A stretch of 52,104 bases of DNA from Prosthecobacter debontii (GCA_945869465.1 CAMBPB010000013.1:1-52104); one strand, 5' to 3'; shown: positions 1-8,905, numbered from the stretch's first letter. A program made the numbers and translations. The notes: generated by a model from the sequence alone, not told the origin.

Positions 1-518
1 AGGAGTTCGCGAAAAAAATCGACTCGCAAGTGTTCCCCGGCATCCAGGGCGGACCGCTGATGCACGTCATCGCCGCCAAGGCCGTGTGTTTTGGCGAGGC
101 CCTCAAACCCGGCTTCAAGGAATACCAGGAGCAGGTCATCAAGAACGCGCAGGCCATCGCCGCCCGCCTTGGCCATCATGGATTGCGCATCGTTTCCGGC
201 GGCACCGACAACCACCTCATGCTCGTCGATCTGCGGCCGAAAGGTCTCAACGGCGCCGACGCCTCGCACGCCCTCGACGAAGCCGGCATCACGGTGAACA
301 AGAATGGCATCCCCTTCGATACCGGCAGCCCGATGAAACCGAGCGGTATCCGCATCGGCACGCCGGCGGTCACCACCCGCGGCATGAAGGAAGCCGACGT
401 CGAACAAGTCGCCGAGTTCATCGCGGAAGCTCTAGCCGATCACACCCACACCGCCAAACTCCACGCCCTCCGCGAGCGCGTCTTCGCTTTCAACCGCGCG
501 TTCCCGCTGCCGTGGTAA
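1..518 (+). CDS. glyA: Serine hydroxymethyltransferase, C-terminal part (5' end outside window)
   Basis: Converts serine and tetrahydrofolate to glycine and 5,10-methylene-tetrahydrofolate with PLP in the cytoplasm. The reading frame is open from base 3 and encodes about 171 of the usual ~415 residues. The block [12 protein letters not shown] followed by [12 protein letters not shown] and the later [13 protein letters not shown] are hallmark SHMT segments. The PLP-binding lysine lies upstream of the window edge and cannot be checked. The stop is TAA at 516-518. The frame is intact throughout. The next intact gene on this strand is zwf, about 460 bases downstream. Confidence 0.96.
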   Translation, partial: EFAKKIDSQVFPGIQGGPLMHVIAAKAVCFGEALKPGFKEYQEQVIKNAQAIAARLGHHGLRIVSGGTDNHLMLVDLRPKGLNGADASHALDEAGITVNKNGIPFDTGSPMKPSGIRIGTPAVTTRGMKEADVEQVAEFIAEALADHTHTAKLHALRERVFAFNRAFPLPW

Positions 519-539
519 CCGGGCCTTTGCCCGCAGTGC

Positions 540-912
540 TCAAATCCCCCGATTGCGGAGGATTTGCGCCAGCCCGGAGCGCTCCGCGCCGGCGGTTGGT
601 TCGATGGGTTTGAAGATGGCATCGTTGATCCCGGCCCCGTTGATGGATGCAAGGGAGTTGCGGGCGACCAAGGGTTGGGGTTTCGGGCCATTGAAAGCCG
701 CCTTGGCGGGCACCGGAACAAGGACCGGGGAATTCATCCCGCCCGTCACGCGCAAGGCCGCGAGCCTCACATCGGCATCAAGTGCGGCGGCCAGCGCCGG
801 GATGCCGCGGCCCCAGCCACAGATCCCAATCGAATCCCTCGGCTACCAGCATGCCGGTGGGGTCGATCCCGACGGCGCTGGGCATGGTGGGCTGGCCATT
901 CACCGGAATGAC
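540..912 (-). pseudogene. Decayed reverse-strand gene fragment, possibly alpha/beta-hydrolase-like
   Basis: Two reverse-strand frames each read like protein and join by a frameshift near base 800. The first gives a segment with LVIPVNGQPTMPSAVGIDP and GMLVAEGF. The second continues with DSIGICGWGRGIPALAAAL and ends at a stop at 540-542. The GWGRG stretch in a beta-strand-turn-helix setting recalls a nucleophile elbow of an alpha/beta hydrolase, but the serine is absent. No start codon or full domain is visible and the family assignment is a guess. The remnant fills most of the gap between glyA and zwf. Confidence 0.35.
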
Positions 913-977
913 CAGCGAAGCGGTGGCGACTCTTTAAGCCTTCGAACCCCGGATTTGGCTTTGCCACACCGTGCCTG

Positions 978-2534
978 ATGGTCGAATCTACCGCCCACTC
1001 CATGAGCAATCCCTTCCGCGAAGACCTCGTCGCCCGATCCTTGGCAGAGCCCTGTACCGTGGTGATCTTCGGTGCCACGGGCGACCTCACGCACCGCAAG
1101 CTGATCCCCGCGTTGTATAACCTCGCGGTGGACGGCGACCTGCCGACGGGGGTGAAAATCATCGGTTTCGCGCGCCGGGAAAAGTCCGATGCCGAATTCC
1201 ACGCCGGCTTGGAGGACATCAACCGCAAGGTTTCCCGCTCCGGCCATGACCCACAGGTCTGGAACCCGTTTGTCGGGACGGTGAGCTATCACCAGTCCGC
1301 ATTCACCGATGCCGATGGCTATCGAAGCCTTGCGGAAAAACTCGATGCCATCGATGAGGCCCGCGGCGGCAAGGGCAACCGCCTCTTCTACATCGCCTCC
1401 GCCCCGGAGTTCTTCGATGACATCCTCATCCACCTGAAGGATGCCGGACTCAACGAAGCCGGCGACGGTTGCTGGGCGCGGGTGATTGTCGAAAAGCCCT
1501 TCGGCACCGACCTCGCCACCGCGCGTCACCTCAACGAGGTCGTCAACGCCACCTTCGAGGAACGCGACACCTATCGGATCGATCACTATCTCGGCAAGGA
1601 GACCGCGCAGAATCTGATGGTGCTGCGCTTCGCCAACGCGATTTTCGAGCCGCTCTGGAACAGCAAACACATCAGCCACGTCCAGCTCACCTGCGCCGAA
1701 AACCTCGGCATGGAAGGCGGCCGCGGCGGTTATTACGACACCGCCGGCGCGCTGCGGGACATGGTCCAGAACCACCTGCTCCAGCTTCTCAGCCTGGTGG
1801 CCATGGAACCGCCCACCGATCTAACCGCAGATGGGGTTCGCGACGAAAAAGTAAAAGTCATCCGCTCGCTGCGCCAGTGGGACACGCCGGAAAAAGTCGC
1901 AGCCAACGTGGTCCGCGCCCAATACGCCGCCGGCCACGTCGATGGCGTGCCGGTGCCCGGCTACCGCGAGGAGGACCGTATCCATCCGCAATCCAACACC
2001 GAGTCCTTTGTCGCAGTTAGATTACTCATCGACACCTGGCGCTGGAGCGGCGTGCCCTTCTACATCCGCATGGGCAAGCGCCTGCCGAAAAAATCCACCG
2101 AGATCTCCATTCATTTCAAGGACGCGCCCGGCGTGCTTTTCAACGCTGACTGCGGCGGCGTGCCGGGCGGCAACGTGCTCGTCATCCGCATCCAACCCGA
2201 CGAAGGCATCTCGTTGCGCATGGTTTCCAAAATCCCCGGCAACAGCGTGCGCCTCGAATCGGTGAAGATGGATTTCCACTACGCCACGAGTTTCGGCAAA
2301 ACCAGCCCGGAAGCGTATGAGCGACTTCTGCTAGACGCCATCGCCGGTGACGCCACGCTGTTTGCCCGCCGCGACGAAGTGGAGGAAGCCTGGAAGTTCA
2401 TCGACCACATCGAACACGCCTGGCACCAATCGAACAACCCGCCGCCGATGGCCGAATTCGACGCCGGCTCCTGGGGCCCGAAGGAAGCCGACGATCTTCT
2501 GCTGCAGGACGGAAACGCCTGGCGCAGGCTGTGA
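978..2534 (+). CDS. zwf: Glucose-6-phosphate 1-dehydrogenase
   Basis: Oxidises glucose-6-phosphate to 6-phosphogluconolactone with NAD(P)+, the entry step of the oxidative pentose phosphate pathway. The 518-residue protein has the Rossmann dinucleotide motif GATGDLTHRK at residues 32-41, EKPFGTDLATA near 172, and the active-site signature RIDHYLGKE near 200-208, in the usual order. Length is normal for the family. A second in-frame ATG at 1002 (MSNPFRED) is an equally possible start; neither has a clear Shine-Dalgarno sequence. Its usual partner opcA follows after an interposed toxin-antitoxin pair. Confidence 0.97.
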   Translation: MVESTAHSMSNPFREDLVARSLAEPCTVVIFGATGDLTHRKLIPALYNLAVDGDLPTGVKIIGFARREKSDAEFHAGLEDINRKVSRSGHDPQVWNPFVGTVSYHQSAFTDADGYRSLAEKLDAIDEARGGKGNRLFYIASAPEFFDDILIHLKDAGLNEAGDGCWARVIVEKPFGTDLATARHLNEVVNATFEERDTYRIDHYLGKETAQNLMVLRFANAIFEPLWNSKHISHVQLTCAENLGMEGGRGGYYDTAGALRDMVQNHLLQLLSLVAMEPPTDLTADGVRDEKVKVIRSLRQWDTPEKVAANVVRAQYAAGHVDGVPVPGYREEDRIHPQSNTESFVAVRLLIDTWRWSGVPFYIRMGKRLPKKSTEISIHFKDAPGVLFNADCGGVPGGNVLVIRIQPDEGISLRMVSKIPGNSVRLESVKMDFHYATSFGKTSPEAYERLLLDAIAGDATLFARRDEVEEAWKFIDHIEHAWHQSNNPPPMAEFDAGSWGPKEADDLLLQDGNAWRRL

Positions 2535-2579
2535 TTCTGGCCGCTTGCACTGAGACGATCATCCGGCTATTTTACCCCC

Positions 2580-2768
2580 ATGAGCACTCAATTCGTCATC
2601 GACGATCAAGGAAACAAGGTCGCTGCATTGATCCCGATCGCGGAATACGAGGAACTGATGGAGGATTTGGTGGATCTCGCGGCTGTTGCCGAGCAACGGG
2701 ATGAGGAGGGCATTCCGCTCGCAGAAGTTAAAAACCGCTTGCTCGCCAATGGCATCTTACGACGTTAG
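2580..2768 (+). CDS. Antitoxin of a RelE-type toxin-antitoxin pair (Phd/RelB-like)
   Basis: Small 62-residue protein, MSTQFVIDDQGNKVAALIP at the start, then an EYEELMEDL helix and an acidic region ending IPLAEVKNRL. This layout (a short beta hairpin ending in P-I-x-E-Y, then an acidic helix) is typical of antitoxins that pair with RelE/ParE toxins. It would neutralise the toxin by direct binding and probably repress its own promoter, both inferred from the family. Its last 20 bases overlap the toxin start at 2749, which suggests translational coupling. It begins 46 bases after the zwf stop. Confidence 0.8.
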   Translation: MSTQFVIDDQGNKVAALIPIAEYEELMEDLVDLAAVAEQRDEEGIPLAEVKNRLLANGILRR

Positions 2769-3009
2769 GCTTTCCAACAAGGCGCAAAAGGCGCTTGAAT
2801 CCTTGGAACTGAAGCTAGCGACACGGATCATCGCGGCGCTTGAAATCCTTGCGACCAATCCAATGCCCCGGAATAGCAACAAGCTGCACGGATCAGAAAA
2901 CACGCACCGCCTTCGAATTGGAGACTGCCGGGTGATCTATGAAATCAGGTCCTCGGTTCTCATCATTTTCGTCATCAGGATCGGACATCGCAGAGACACC
3001 TACCGTTGA
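2749..3009 (+). CDS. RelE/ParE-family toxin
   Basis: 86-residue protein starting MASYDVRLSNKAQKALESL. The core KLHGSENTHRLRIGDCRVIY and the following basic C-terminus match the RelE/ParE fold, where the conserved LR.G..R.IYEI strand carries the functional arginines. RelE members cleave mRNA on the ribosome and ParE members target gyrase; the sequence alone does not decide which. I chose the ATG at 2749, inside the antitoxin gene, because an earlier in-frame start at 2686 would add residues with no family match. The stop at 3007-3009 is one base before the opcA start. Confidence 0.82.
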   Translation: MASYDVRLSNKAQKALESLELKLATRIIAALEILATNPMPRNSNKLHGSENTHRLRIGDCRVIYEIRSSVLIIFVIRIGHRRDTYR

Positions 3010-3010
3010 C

Positions 3011-4090
3011 ATGAGCCAGTCCCTAACTGCCATTCCCGCCGTTTGCCCCGAGCTTGGTCTTGAGGTGCCGGTTGCCTCAATCGACAAGGAGTTGCGCAAA
3101 CTCTGGGAGCAGGACGAGGCGCGCACCAACGCGTCGTTGATGAATCTCGTCGTGTATTCGGAGCGACCCGGCGCGTTGTTGAAAAACTCCGCCATCATCC
3201 GGGACTTCACGCGGGAACACGCCTGCCGCGCCATCCTCGTTGAGATCGACCGTGCCATTCCCGAGCCCGGCCTGCGGGCGTGGATCACCGCCCACTGCCA
3301 CCTCGCCCATGGCCGCAAGTCGGTGTGCTGCGAGCAGATCTCATTCTATCTAACCGGCAAGGTGACCGGGCGCTTCCGCAACACGGTGTTCGCCCACCTC
3401 AACTCGGACCTGCCGCTGATCTTCTGGTGGCAGGGCGAGCTATCGGAAATCCTCACCGAGCGCCTCGTCAGCGTGATGGACCGGCTGATCATCGACAGTT
3501 CGACCTGGGCCGATCCCGGCGCATCGTTCCGGCGCATCGCGGAGGCCTCCCTGATCAATGTGGGCCTGATCCTGCAGGACCTCGCTTGGACCCGCACCTG
3601 GCAGTTCCGCCTGGGAGTGGCCAGCATCTTCGATGATCCGGCGGCCCAGCGGGCGCTGCCGGAGATCGAGCGCGTCGAGATCACCTGTCACCCCGATCAC
3701 CGGAACAGCGCGCTGCAATTGCTCGCGTGGCTGGCGGTGCAGGCCGGCTGGCAGGACCGCAAGGCAGAGGATGGTTTTGCATTCAGGTCTCTATCCGGAG
3801 CCGCGATTTCCGTGGGGCTCGCGGAGGATTCCGCAGCCCCGCCGCTGTCCTCGCTGATCCTGCGTGCCGGTAATAAATCCGCCTGCATCTCCCAAGCCAA
3901 CGGATCAGCGCACGTCGAGCGGCGCATCGAAGCTCCGGACTACCGCGTCACCTCACTCGCCCCGGCCGATCCCTCGTCGCCCGTGGATCTCGTCGCCCTG
4001 CAACTCGCCCGCGGCGCAAAAAACCCGCTGTTCCACAAAATCCTGCCGCGTTTCCGCCAACTGCTGGAAAGTGACAACGCAAGCCATTGA
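3011..4090 (+). CDS. opcA: Glucose-6-phosphate dehydrogenase assembly/activator protein OpcA
   Basis: OpcA proteins are needed for full activity of the adjacent-encoded glucose-6-phosphate dehydrogenase, acting as an allosteric or assembly factor in cyanobacteria and actinobacteria. The 359-residue product contains LVVYSERPGALLKNSAI followed by the ILVEIDR..., CCEQISFYLTGK and HLNSDLPLIFWWQGEL segments typical of OpcA, and a C-terminal domain with ITCHPDHRNSALQLLAWLA. The start at 3011 (MSQSLTAIP) is preferred over an upstream in-frame ATG at 2939, which lies within the toxin gene. The one-base gap after the toxin gene implies joint transcription from zwf through opcA. Confidence 0.9.
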   Translation: MSQSLTAIPAVCPELGLEVPVASIDKELRKLWEQDEARTNASLMNLVVYSERPGALLKNSAIIRDFTREHACRAILVEIDRAIPEPGLRAWITAHCHLAHGRKSVCCEQISFYLTGKVTGRFRNTVFAHLNSDLPLIFWWQGELSEILTERLVSVMDRLIIDSSTWADPGASFRRIAEASLINVGLILQDLAWTRTWQFRLGVASIFDDPAAQRALPEIERVEITCHPDHRNSALQLLAWLAVQAGWQDRKAEDGFAFRSLSGAAISVGLAEDSAAPPLSSLILRAGNKSACISQANGSAHVERRIEAPDYRVTSLAPADPSSPVDLVALQLARGAKNPLFHKILPRFRQLLESDNASH

Positions 4091-4187
4091 GGGTGTCGGG
4101 CCATGCCGCCGGGCCAAAATAAGGAGTCTCGACCCTCCTGTCGTGAACGCGCATGGAACGCGGAAGGTCAGCCGTTCCGTCCCCTCC

Positions 4188-5798
4188 TCACGCCGTCACG
4201 GCGCCGCGGTCGTCGTTGAGGCCGCTTTTTTCGAGGAAGTAATCGTAGCCGCCCGTGTAGCGGGTGACGATGCCCTTGTCGATGTGGAGGGTGGTTTCGG
4301 CGAGGGTGCGGATGAAATGCACGTCGTGGGAGATGAAGACGAGCGTTCCTTCATAGCCTTTGAGGGCGTTGACCAACGAGTCGATCGAGAGGATGTCAAG
4401 GTGGGTGGTGGGCTCGTCCATCAGCAGGAGGTTGGGCGGATCGACGAGGAACTTCACCAGGTTGAGGCGGGATTTCTCGCCGCCTGATAGAACTCCGCAG
4501 CGTTTTTCCACATCGGTGCGGCGGAACAGGAAGGTGCCGAGAATCGAGCGGGCGTCCTCGTCGCGCAGGGTGGTGCAGGCGCCCATGACTTCCTCGAGCA
4601 CGGTGTTGTTTTCGTTGAGTGTTTCGAGGCGGTGCTGCGAATAGTAACCGAGTTTGGTGGCGTAGCCGGGCACCCGCTGGCCGGCATCGATGGGGATGAG
4701 TCCGGCGAGAATCTTGAGCAGGGTGGATTTGCCGGATCCGTTAGGACCGACCAGCACGATGCGGTCGCCGCGTTCGATGGTCAGATCGAGATCCTTGTAG
4801 ATGCGTTTGTCGCCGTAGGATTGGCCGACCTTGCTGAGCTCCATGACTTTCTGATTGGAACGCGGCGGCTGCGGGAAGGTGAACTTGAAGGGCTTGCGCG
4901 GCGCGCGGGGTTTTTCCACGCGCTCGAGTTTTTCGAGAAACTTGATGCGCGACTGGACCTGGGCGGCCTTGGAGCCGATCTGGCGGAAGCGGTCGATGAA
5001 TTCCTGGTGCTGCTCGATTTCCTTGTTCTGGTTGCGGTAAGCCTGGACTTGTTGTTCGTAGCGTTTCTCGCGCTGTGCGAGGTAGGAGCTGTAGTTTCCG
5101 TTGTAGGAAATGAGCTGGGCGGCGTCCGGATCGATCTCGACGACGGTTTCGATGATCGTGTCCATGAAATCGCGGTCGTGGGAAATCATCAGGATGGCGC
5201 CGGAGTAATTCAGCAGGTAGCGCTGGAGCCAGAGCAGCGAAAGCAGGTCGAGGTGGTTGGTGGGCTCGTCGAGCATGAGCAGGTCCGGCTCCATGACGAG
5301 GAGCTGGGAGAGGTGGGCGCGCATCACCCAGCCGCCGGAGTATTCGCGGGCGGGTTTGTGGAAATCCTCCTGCTTGAAGCCGAGGCCGCTGAGGATTTTC
5401 TTGGCCTTGGGTTCGAGTTGGTAGCCGTTGAGGTGGTTGAACTGGTCCTGCGCCTTGGCGAAATCCGGGTGCGAGAGGTCGCCGGTTTTCTCGTGCTCGC
5501 GCATGGTGCGCAGGATGCCGATCATTTCCGGGGTGACTCCCATGGCGATTTCAATGATCGTTTCATCGGTGGGTTCGCCGGCTTCCTGGGGCAAATAGCC
5601 GGTAATCGCGTAATCGTCGCGCTCGATGGAGCCCTCGTCGGGTGAGTCCTCACCCAGGATCATGCGGAACAGAGTGGACTTGCCGGCACCGTTCGGGCCG
5701 ACGAGGGCGACGCGCTCGCCCCAGTTGATGGACATTTCCGCCTCGCGCAGCAGGGTGCGGCCGCCGAGGGTCTTGGTAAGCTTTTTGATCGTGAGCAC
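4188..5798 (-). CDS. ABC-F family ATPase (ribosome-associated, no membrane domain)
   Basis: 536-residue protein with two ABC ATPase domains and no membrane segments. Domain 1 has Walker A GPNGAGKST at 34-42, signature YSGGW and Walker B LLMLDEPTNHLD near 172-183. Domain 2 has GPNGSGKST near 350, signature LSGGEKSR near 437 and LLLMDEPTTHLD near 455-466. Between them a charged coiled-coil linker (QREKRYEQQVQAYRNQNKE and on) is the tRNA-interaction motif of ABC-F proteins. ABC-F members act on the ribosome in translation control, stalling relief or antibiotic protection; which role applies here is not visible. The gene converges with opcA. Confidence 0.93.
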   Translation of the reverse strand: MLTIKKLTKTLGGRTLLREAEMSINWGERVALVGPNGAGKSTLFRMILGEDSPDEGSIERDDYAITGYLPQEAGEPTDETIIEIAMGVTPEMIGILRTMREHEKTGDLSHPDFAKAQDQFNHLNGYQLEPKAKKILSGLGFKQEDFHKPAREYSGGWVMRAHLSQLLVMEPDLLMLDEPTNHLDLLSLLWLQRYLLNYSGAILMISHDRDFMDTIIETVVEIDPDAAQLISYNGNYSSYLAQREKRYEQQVQAYRNQNKEIEQHQEFIDRFRQIGSKAAQVQSRIKFLEKLERVEKPRAPRKPFKFTFPQPPRSNQKVMELSKVGQSYGDKRIYKDLDLTIERGDRIVLVGPNGSGKSTLLKILAGLIPIDAGQRVPGYATKLGYYSQHRLETLNENNTVLEEVMGACTTLRDEDARSILGTFLFRRTDVEKRCGVLSGGEKSRLNLVKFLVDPPNLLLMDEPTTHLDILSIDSLVNALKGYEGTLVFISHDVHFIRTLAETTLHIDKGIVTRYTGGYDYFLEKSGLNDDRGAVTA

Positions 5799-6278
5799 CC
5801 GGGGGATGTACTGGAGGACGGTCCGCGGGGCAAGAAATTCGGGCGAGGACGGGTTGGCGGGAGATGTTTTGAAAAATCATGCCACCGCGCAAGGTTGCGA
5901 AGAGTTTTCTGGTGAGTTCTTCGATCTCGCTGGAGCCCAGCAAATCGGCGCGGCCCGCGGAGTTTACGCACAACGAATCACCACTTAGGACTCCCCATCG
6001 ACTTTCCGCATGAATGCGGTTCTCTTGTCCGACTTTTGAGGGCGTGGTGGAAGGTTGCGGAGGGTGTTTGCAGAGGGAGATGGTTCCAGGATGGTTCCAG
6101 ACTTCTGGGCGGGGAGCGCCGGATTCGCGCGGGTCGCGGTATTCTCCGGAGCGCAGCCCGGCCTGCTTTTGTGCTTGCGGTGGAACGCGCGGCCACCACG
6201 CGGCGTGTGGGTCGCATGGCCAATGGCTCAAATGCCTTCCAGAGATTTCTTGGACCTCTCCCGTCAGCCGTGTTATCG
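5799..6278. other. 480-base stretch without a recognised gene
   Basis: This divergent region between the ABC-F gene and the TPR-like gene must hold both promoters. Open frames crossing it on both strands encode arginine- and proline-rich strings with no recognisable motif. The downstream reading frame can be extended back to 6036, but that extension looks non-coding. I see no RNA gene, inverted repeat or repeat copy. Confidence 0.4.
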
Positions 6279-7613
6279 ATGGTTCCGGTGATCCGCATTC
6301 CGGGAATTTTTCTGGCGCTCGTCGTTCCGCTTGTTGCGGCGGTCAACCCGCGCTTGGAATATGCGCTCGGCGTGCTGGCGGAATGCCGGGGCGAGGCCGA
6401 CCCTGCCGCCACCCATTTTGAAAACGCCCGCAAGGCTGATCCGCTCGCCGCACCTGTGGTGGAACGCGGCGTTTTACGTTTGCTCGCCGCAGGCGACCGA
6501 CCGGGCGCGCTCCTGATCTATCAAGAATTCGCCGCCGCACGGCCGCACGATCTAACCGCACAGATCGGCTACGCCGATTTTGTCACCCAACAAGGGAAGG
6601 GCGATGCGCTGGCGCTGAAACTCGCGGCGGAAACACTGGATGCCGCCCTCGTGCAACATCCGGGACATCCGCAAATCATCCGGCGGCTGGTGTCACTCGA
6701 TGCGTCCCGCGCCCCCGGACTGCTAGACGGCTTGTCAGCGGACGATCCGGCAGCGGTTCTGTTATTCGCAGCGCTTTCCCGTGGCCGGCATGATGCGGAT
6801 GACGCTGCGGTCCGGGCGGAAATCGACCGCCGCTTTCTCCTCGCGCTCGACGCCCACCCCGAGAATCCCGTGCTGGCCCGCGCGGCGTCCGATCATTTCC
6901 GCGACAGCAAGCGCCTCGATCAGGCCATCGAGGTGCTGAAACGCCACACCCAAGCGGCTCCGTGGTCGCTCGATGCCGGCGTCCGCCTCGGCATCCTGGA
7001 GTTTTCCGCCAAACGCGACGACGCCGGCGCAAAGACGCTCGAGGAAGTGCTTGCGATTCACCCGCGGCAGGCACTGGCCCATCAGGCGCTGGCGAAATTC
7101 CACCGCCTTCGGGGGGATGCGGAGCTTGCGATCCGCCACGCCGGTGAACTGCTCAAGATTCGCGGCGGGTCGCCTTCCGAGTTCCTCAAACTCGCCGATC
7201 AACGCCTAGCAGCGGATGATCCGCGGGAAGCGCGATTGCTATTGGAAAAAGCAGTGTTTCAGCATCCGGACAACGTCGAACTGGGGATCAAGCTCGCCAT
7301 TGCGACGCGCCGCGATTCGGAAACCCGATCCCGCGCCGCGCGGCTGTTCCGGGAGGCTGAAGTCGCGGTTTCCGGCGGTAAAATCACCGATCCGGCATTC
7401 CTCACCGAATCCGCGGAAGCCTTGATCGAGTCCGGTCAGAGCCGGGCCGGCGAGGAGCGATTGAGGGCCGCCATCCGCGCCTATCCACCGGATGCAAAAA
7501 AGCAAACCGCCGCCGCGCTGCGCCGCCTCGCCGCACTTTGGGAGACCGAGAAACGCAACCCCGAGGCCGCCCGCGCGCTGTTGCAACGGGCGGACGCGCT
7601 CGACCCGAAGTAG
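6279..7613 (+). CDS. Secreted or membrane-anchored TPR-like repeat protein
   Basis: About 444 residues starting MVPVIRIPGIFLALVVPLVAAV, a hydrophobic N-terminal segment that is either a signal peptide or an anchor. The remainder is alpha-helical with degenerate tetratricopeptide-type units: the alternating A-x-x-x-x-x-x-x-P pattern recurs, for example LEYALGVLAECRGEADPAA, LDQAIEVLKRHTQAAPWS, LEEVLAIHPRQALAHQALA and ARLLLEKAVFQHPDN. TPR proteins act as scaffolds; a specific partner cannot be read from the sequence. I chose 6279 because it sits directly before the hydrophobic stretch; 6219 and 6036 are in-frame alternatives. It ends 68 bases before ndk. Confidence 0.75.
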   Translation: MVPVIRIPGIFLALVVPLVAAVNPRLEYALGVLAECRGEADPAATHFENARKADPLAAPVVERGVLRLLAAGDRPGALLIYQEFAAARPHDLTAQIGYADFVTQQGKGDALALKLAAETLDAALVQHPGHPQIIRRLVSLDASRAPGLLDGLSADDPAAVLLFAALSRGRHDADDAAVRAEIDRRFLLALDAHPENPVLARAASDHFRDSKRLDQAIEVLKRHTQAAPWSLDAGVRLGILEFSAKRDDAGAKTLEEVLAIHPRQALAHQALAKFHRLRGDAELAIRHAGELLKIRGGSPSEFLKLADQRLAADDPREARLLLEKAVFQHPDNVELGIKLAIATRRDSETRSRAARLFREAEVAVSGGKITDPAFLTESAEALIESGQSRAGEERLRAAIRAYPPDAKKQTAAALRRLAALWETEKRNPEAARALLQRADALDPK

Positions 7614-7681
7614 CCCGCCCTGTCCGTTGGCTTGGCTCAAAATGCTTGCACATCGCCCTGCCCGCGCCTACTCGGTGCGCC

Positions 7682-8107
7682 ATGGCTCTTGAAACCACAC
7701 TGATTCTGTTGAAACCGGACGCGATTGAGAAACACCTGAGTGGCAAGATTCTCGCCCGATTCGAGGAGGCCGGATTTGTTGTTCGCGGCATCAAGATGAT
7801 GCCACTCGATGAAGCGATCCTCCGCGAACACTACGCCCACGTCGCCGACAAGCCGTTTTTCCCGGAAATCGTCGCCTTCATGAGCCGCACTCCGGTGATC
7901 GCGCTGGTGCTCGAAGGCGAGGACGTGATTGCCAAGGTCCGCGACCTGCTCGGCCCCACCAACTCGAAGGCCGCCGCCCCCGGCACCATCCGTGGCGATT
8001 TCGGCGAGGACATGATGACCAACGTCTGTCACGCTTCCGACTCCACCGAAGCCGCCGCCGCCGAGATCAAGCGTTTCTTCAAGGACGGCGAGGTGTTCGC
8101 CTACTGA
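7682..8107 (+). CDS. ndk: Nucleoside diphosphate kinase
   Basis: Transfers the gamma-phosphate from ATP to NDPs and dNDPs through a phosphohistidine. The 141-residue product begins with TLILLKPDAIEKHLSGKI, the standard N-terminal beta strand with the catalytic-site lysine, and carries the active-site segment NVCHASDS with the phospho-accepting histidine at residue 117. Length is normal. The frame extends upstream but MALETTLIL at 7682 is the start that matches the family. Confidence 0.97.
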   Translation: MALETTLILLKPDAIEKHLSGKILARFEEAGFVVRGIKMMPLDEAILREHYAHVADKPFFPEIVAFMSRTPVIALVLEGEDVIAKVRDLLGPTNSKAAAPGTIRGDFGEDMMTNVCHASDSTEAAAAEIKRFFKDGEVFAY

Positions 8108-8130
8108 CCGAACGCCGAACCCGAATTTCA

Positions 8131-8302
8131 ATGCATCGACGGTGAAAATGCCCGGTTCTTCGAGGATCTTTTTAATCTCAGGCGAAGTGGTGGCCCAAGC
8201 GTGATTGTTGTGCCCGTCGATGAGCAGGACTTTGATCGGCGCGGCGTGAACGCAGACAGCGAGGGCAAGCGTGGATAGGAATGCGGGAATCACCTCCAAC
8301 AC
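8131..8302 (-). pseudogene. Truncated ThuA-domain gene (N-terminal fragment)
   Basis: Reading leftward from a GTG at 8302 gives a signal-peptide-like stretch (IPAFLSTLALAVCVHAAP) and then KVLLIDGHNNHAW and EIKKILEEPGIFTVD, the typical N-terminus of secreted ThuA-like (glutamine-amidotransferase-fold) proteins, usually over 200 residues long. After about 57 codons the similarity ends and the open frame continues only as antisense of ndk. The remainder of the gene is therefore missing. ThuA-like proteins are linked to keto-sugar metabolism in other bacteria, so the remnant may be a relic of the same sugar pathway encoded at 11.9-16.5 kb. Confidence 0.7.
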
Positions 8303-8353
8303 GCCAGCCCCGCACGATTCTTGGCAAGCGATAAAACCCGCCGGGCCGGCGGG

Positions 8354-8905
8354 TCATTTGATGGCGAATTTCCGGCCGCGGCCGGTTTCCCATGCGGTGC
8401 GGACGCTGCTGTAGAGCCCGCTGAGTTCTTCGGCGGACATCACCCGGTATTCGATGGTGCGGGCGTGAGTGGTTTCGGGAAACTTCTTGATCACCATGTT
8501 GTGCACGTCGGACCCGGCCGTGGCGGCTCCTTTTTCGATGATCTCACGCCCGCGGTCAACGAGTCGCGAGGCGGCGTTGCCGACGCCGGAGCCGGAGCCG
8601 GTCGTCGAATCCGTCACTGGCGAGAGGAAATAAAACCGCGCCAGCGCCTGGCCAAGTGCGTCCACCGTGACTTCATCGACGATGACCGCGCCATCCAGCA
8701 CGTATTTGTGGCGACTGATGGCCGATATGCGGTCAAGCTGCACCATGTAATGGCCGCCGCCGACGCTGGCTTGCCAGAATCGGTTTGGCTGCTGGGTGTC
8801 GGTGGTTTTTTCCTCGGCGGCGGGTGTCGCAGGAGGGGTTTGGGCGTGAAGGACCGGGCAGGCGAGCAGAACGATAGTGATGCTGAGAGCGGCTTTTTTG
8901 AACAT
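8354..8905 (-). CDS. Small secreted protein of unknown function
   Basis: 183 residues with a clear Sec signal peptide, MFKKAALSITIVLLACPVLHA, likely cleaved after the A-x-A-type site before QTPP. A short Pro/Thr/Glu-rich linker follows, then a mixed alpha/beta domain with SVGGGHYMVQLDRISAISR, VDEVTVDALGQALARFYFL and a C-terminal RTIEYRVMSAEELSGLYSS. I do not recognise the family. It is divergent from rppH and separated from it by 87 bases. Confidence 0.7.
   Translation of the reverse strand: MFKKAALSITIVLLACPVLHAQTPPATPAAEEKTTDTQQPNRFWQASVGGGHYMVQLDRISAISRHKYVLDGAVIVDEVTVDALGQALARFYFLSPVTDSTTGSGSGVGNAASRLVDRGREIIEKGAATAGSDVHNMVIKKFPETTHARTIEYRVMSAEELSGLYSSVRTAWETGRGRKFAIK

Noticed and set aside
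900..1775. 291-codon reverse frame over zwf
   Set aside because: Antisense to the catalytic part of zwf; no motif.
4632..5645. 337-codon forward frame over the ABC-F gene
   Set aside because: Antisense to two intact ATPase domains; its product is a Leu/Val/Glu/Asp-rich string typical of such shadows.
6036..6278. N-terminal extension of the TPR-like protein
   Set aside because: The extra 81 residues are Arg/Gly-rich and precede a normal hydrophobic leader; likely upstream non-coding DNA that happens to be open.
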